NCBI GenBank assembly: GCA_002686465.1
Contig: NZCP01000024.1
Span: 1 to 14,405 of the forward strand
Length of the DNA: 14,405 bases
Direction: 5' to 3'
From: Candidatus Woesebacteria bacterium
GTDB taxonomy: Bacteria > Patescibacteriota > Microgenomatia > UBA8517 > UBA10165
A model generated the notes under the pieces. That model was not told the origin of the DNA. It saw nothing but the letters and a program-made list of their open reading frames with translations, and ran no database searches. How positions within the stretch are numbered: position 1 is the first letter of the stretch; each line of letters begins with the position of its first letter. This document shows, in pieces, positions 12,241 through 14,405 of the stretch. The position numbers were made by a program, and so were the translations under genes.

Positions 12241-13487
12241 TCACTCGCAATGATACCCAAAACAAGCCAAAAAAGCAGTTCTTCTCCAATCGAAATAACG
12301 TTTGTCTGAGAATGAAAAAGGTAAAGTAGGAAAACCAAGGACAAGGTTTTTACCCACATCCGATACTCCCCTTTACTGCCCTTTAACGCCATGTAAAGTC
12401 TCCCCAAGGCCCATAAGACAATCGCCAAATATACTACCGCCCCCACAATTCCTGTCGTTACCAAAATCTCAAATGGCGTTGAGTGTGCCTTATCAACATA
12501 TGCATCTACTTCTACTTTAATCGGCCAAACAACGCTGTCAAATGCGTAATCAAAATTGGCCCATCCCCACCCCAACAATGGTCTCTCCCGAAAGGCCAAC
12601 AAACCTTTAACCCACATCCTTTCTCGACTCTCGGGATGCGCAACAAGAGACGAGCCGTCGGCATCCAGTGCAAACCGAGGTTTGCTATCCCAAATCCAAA
12701 AAACTGCACCAATAACTAAAATCAAGGCAACAACCCCTATCAATATCTTCCAAATCCATATACCCCTCTTTAGAAGAAACCATCCGCCTAGAAAAACCAC
12801 AATACCTAAGACCGCACCCCAAGAAAGAGTTAGGACAATTGCTAGAAACTGGATTAGGATAGCTACGCCCCAAAACTTTTTTCGCCTACTATTCTTTGCC
12901 TTAGCTGTTAAGTAAGCCAAGACTGGCATTGTTACTAAAAGGTAACCTGCTAAAAAGACAGGCTGTCCGAAAGTCACACCAACTGCCCGGTTCCAATCTT
13001 CTATCCTTGTATTACCCAAGGCATGCAGGGAAAAACTCAAGATAATGGTCCAGATGCTAAGAAGAAATGCTCCTAAACCGAGGGCCAAGATTAAGTCCTT
13101 GCGCCAAGTTTTTTGCCAAAAAAGAAGCAAAAAGAAGAAAAAGCCAACAAGATGGAAAAGGGTAAAAAGTCCATCTCCACGGTAGTAATTACCCCAAAAG
13201 CTCTTCGTAAAATCTACTCCCTGCAAAGAGGATGCTAAAGCGGTCAAGAGAAAGGCAAGGACAAGAAGGACCAAAACAGAATCAGTTTTCTTTCTGGCTA
13301 AGGATACCCAGCCCAAGATAACTCCAACCACTCCTAAACCTACCAAAACCTCAACCCATCTTTGTACAAACCAAACTCTGGGAATTTCGTAAGGAATTAC
13401 AGCCCAGGGCCAGAAGATAAAAGGAAGCAAGAAAATACCCGCAATGAAAATTATTTTAAGAAGCGTGTCCCCTTTTTTCTTAATCAT
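12222..13487 (-). CDS. O-antigen ligase / polymerase (Wzy_C) family membrane protein
   Basis: This 421-residue polytopic membrane protein has about ten to twelve hydrophobic segments. Family landmarks: GNYYRGDGLFTLFHLVGFF (99-117) in the N-terminal half, and the large extracytoplasmic loop with SRERMWVKGLLAFRERPLLG (287-306), GWGWANFDYAF (306-316) and DKAHSTPFEILVTTGIVGA (332-350), where the AH is the usual conserved AHN-like site. Such proteins join or polymerise lipid-linked sugar chains on the outer face of the membrane; which of the two it does here cannot be told. The last residues (EGLTPS) and the stop codon come from the repeat at 12192-12234, so the native C-terminus may have been altered. 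Its promoter faces that of the gene at 13545. Confidence 0.88.
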   Translation of the reverse strand: MIKKKGDTLLKIIFIAGIFLLPFIFWPWAVIPYEIPRVWFVQRWVEVLVGLGVVGVILGWVSLARKKTDSVLVLLVLAFLLTALASSLQGVDFTKSFWGNYYRGDGLFTLFHLVGFFFFLLLFWQKTWRKDLILALGLGAFLLSIWTIILSFSLHALGNTRIEDWNRAVGVTFGQPVFLAGYLLVTMPVLAYLTAKAKNSRRKKFWGVAILIQFLAIVLTLSWGAVLGIVVFLGGWFLLKRGIWIWKILIGVVALILVIGAVFWIWDSKPRFALDADGSSLVAHPESRERMWVKGLLAFRERPLLGWGWANFDYAFDSVVWPIKVEVDAYVDKAHSTPFEILVTTGIVGAVVYLAIVLWALGRLYMALKGSKGEYRMWVKTLSLVFLLYLFHSQTNVISIGEELLFWLVLGIIASEGLTPS

Positions 13488-13496
13488 ACCTACAAC

Positions 13497-13524
13497 TTGA
13501 CGCTAATCCCTCTACCATTATATC
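13497..13524 (+). promoter_or_regulatory. candidate promoter of the surface protein gene at 13545
   Basis: TTGACG (13497-13502) is followed after 16 bases by TATATC (13519-13524), with +1 near 13531. A purine-rich stretch GGAGGGGAAGGG (13526-13537) then leads to ATG 13545 and can serve as RBS. The -10 overlaps the opposing -10 on the other strand. Confidence 0.45.
13517..13522 (-). promoter_or_regulatory. -10 element of the O-antigen ligase gene
   Basis: A consensus TATAAT on the minus strand, with +1 expected near 13510 and a leader of about 23 bases to ATG 13487. The matching -35 (TATCCA at a 17-base spacing) is poor, so an activator or an untypical sigma contact may be needed. Confidence 0.45.
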
Positions 13525-13544
13525 GTGGAGGGGAAGGGTTGGAT

Positions 13545-14405
13545 ATGGGAAACTTTTGGCAAAGACTAACCGCTACACAGAAGATTTCTTTAGTCTCCCT
13601 GGTTGTCTTTCTTTTCGCTTTACCTGTAGGGCTTTACCTTTCTCAACAAACTCAAATATTTAATCCGCGGGCTTCTGTTGTAATCTCGGGTCCAATCCCC
13701 GGACTGCCGCAACCGCCAACCTGTTCACTGGGTGGACTGAGCTCTCTTGGTAACAACAGGTATTCTTTCGTTGCATCTGCCCGGGGTACAGGGAGGAATC
13801 TAAAACTTATAGAAGTTTACCAAAGGAATGCATCTGACTCCGGAGAATTGAGGGAACACTTTACCAAAGTCGGGGCGGCGAATTGCAACTCGGATACTTG
13901 CACTTTGAGTACATCGCACACCTTCTCTGAACCAGGCGACTATGTTGTTGTTTGTAATGCTCACTATACCTCAGAGTTTAACGGTTCTGCAGCCGATTCC
14001 TGTAGTGGAAATTTGCCAGGTATTCGCCTAGATCCAGATGAATGGAGTTATTGTGGATCAAACAGCACCCTAGGCATTACTGTTCCCAAAGCAGGTGTAA
14101 CAGAACAAAGCTTCCCAATAAATTGGGGTTACAATTTCGTTGGTGTGAACTTTAGTACTGGTAGCAACTACACAGCGGAAGATTTCTTGCAAGACCTTAA
14201 CAACTCATTCATTCCTGGATTCCAAGCTTCTAACACAATCCAAGGCGGTGGCGGAGCACCTCCATCTAATGACAAAGTAAGTCATATATTCCACTACGAT
14301 GCAGCAAACAGAGTTTGGGAGGTCCACGCACTAGGAAACACCAAAGATGACAATTTCCAAATCGTAACTGGTGTAGGATACCTTATCAGAGCTTACGATA
14401 GTGGA
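13545..14405 (+). CDS. secreted or surface-anchored Cys-rich protein, C-terminus cut by window edge
   Basis: The frame is open for 287 codons from ATG 13545 to the window end, so the protein is incomplete. It has a hydrophobic N-terminal segment (about 14-33, signal anchor), a Pro-rich linker (48-58), then an extracytoplasmic domain with six cysteines (60, 114, 119, 137, 153, 170) that could form disulfides and ends near ITVPKAG (178-184). A second domain from about 187 has the pattern INWGYNFVGVNF (192-203), YTAEDFLQDLN (209-219), FHYDAANRVWEV (249-260) and FQIVTGVGYLIRAY (271-284), which I associate with repeated surface modules of small-genome bacteria (strand, YTA helix, W-x-V strand, GxGYxI strand). 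No named family is assigned. A purine-rich RBS and a nearby promoter support the start. Confidence 0.75.
   Translation, partial: MGNFWQRLTATQKISLVSLVVFLFALPVGLYLSQQTQIFNPRASVVISGPIPGLPQPPTCSLGGLSSLGNNRYSFVASARGTGRNLKLIEVYQRNASDSGELREHFTKVGAANCNSDTCTLSTSHTFSEPGDYVVVCNAHYTSEFNGSAADSCSGNLPGIRLDPDEWSYCGSNSTLGITVPKAGVTEQSFPINWGYNFVGVNFSTGSNYTAEDFLQDLNNSFIPGFQASNTIQGGGGAPPSNDKVSHIFHYDAANRVWEVHALGNTKDDNFQIVTGVGYLIRAYDSG

Overview
This window reads as chromosomal DNA from a Candidate Phyla Radiation (Patescibacteria) bacterium, most likely of the Microgenomates type. The evidence is a tightly packed bacterial housekeeping set (dnaX, ybaB, recR, cysS, ybeY, yqeY, HIT, yvcK) interleaved with single-pass membrane proteins with Pro/Ser/Thr-rich linkers, the weak or absent Shine-Dalgarno sequences at many starts, and a moderately AT-rich composition. 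The lineage is inferred from gene content and protein style; no marker gene proves it here. No rRNA, tRNA, CRISPR array, transposase or phage gene was found.

Layout. 1-521 (-): a slipin/stomatin-type SPFH protein cut by the left edge, apparently read from a nearly leaderless promoter. 680-1474 (+): a membrane-anchored beta-solenoid ('toastrack'-like) protein, then 1536-2654 (+): a membrane-anchored PQQ-dependent aldose (glucose/sorbosone) dehydrogenase homologue. From 2726 to 13487 everything is on the minus strand. Read in the direction of transcription it runs: O-antigen ligase/Wzy-like membrane protein (13487-12222); an operon starting at a promoter with an operator-like inverted repeat: yvcK, HIT, yqeY, ybeY; then dnaX, ybaB, recR and a small charged coiled-coil protein; then a second transcription unit with its own extended -10 promoter: a broken Fic N-terminus, the Fic core, cysS, and a membrane-anchored beta-rich protein; then a LytR_C-domain protein with its own promoter. 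At 13545 (+) a Cys-rich secreted or surface protein begins and runs off the right edge.

How the genes fit together. dnaX/ybaB/recR is the classic replication-repair cluster. yqeY, ybeY and cysS serve translation and RNA maturation. yvcK links central carbon flux to envelope growth. The slipin, toastrack, LytR_C, O-antigen ligase and two TM-anchored beta-rich proteins belong to the cell envelope.

The best leads are these. (1) A fic gene is split by what looks like a one-base shift at a G5 run, so its inhibitory SxxxEG helix lies in a separate overlapping reading frame. (2) cysS, fused end-to-start to fic, has an altered HIGH signature, an in-frame dispersed-repeat insertion and repeat tracts. 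(3) Heptanucleotide tandem repeats resembling cyanobacterial STRRs occur inside dnaX, over the cysS stop codon and in the dnaX leader. (4) A 24-bp-period tandem repeat supplies the stop codon of the O-antigen ligase next to the yvcK operator. I do not see a complete, unmistakably new multi-gene system; the Fic/CysS locus is the closest candidate.
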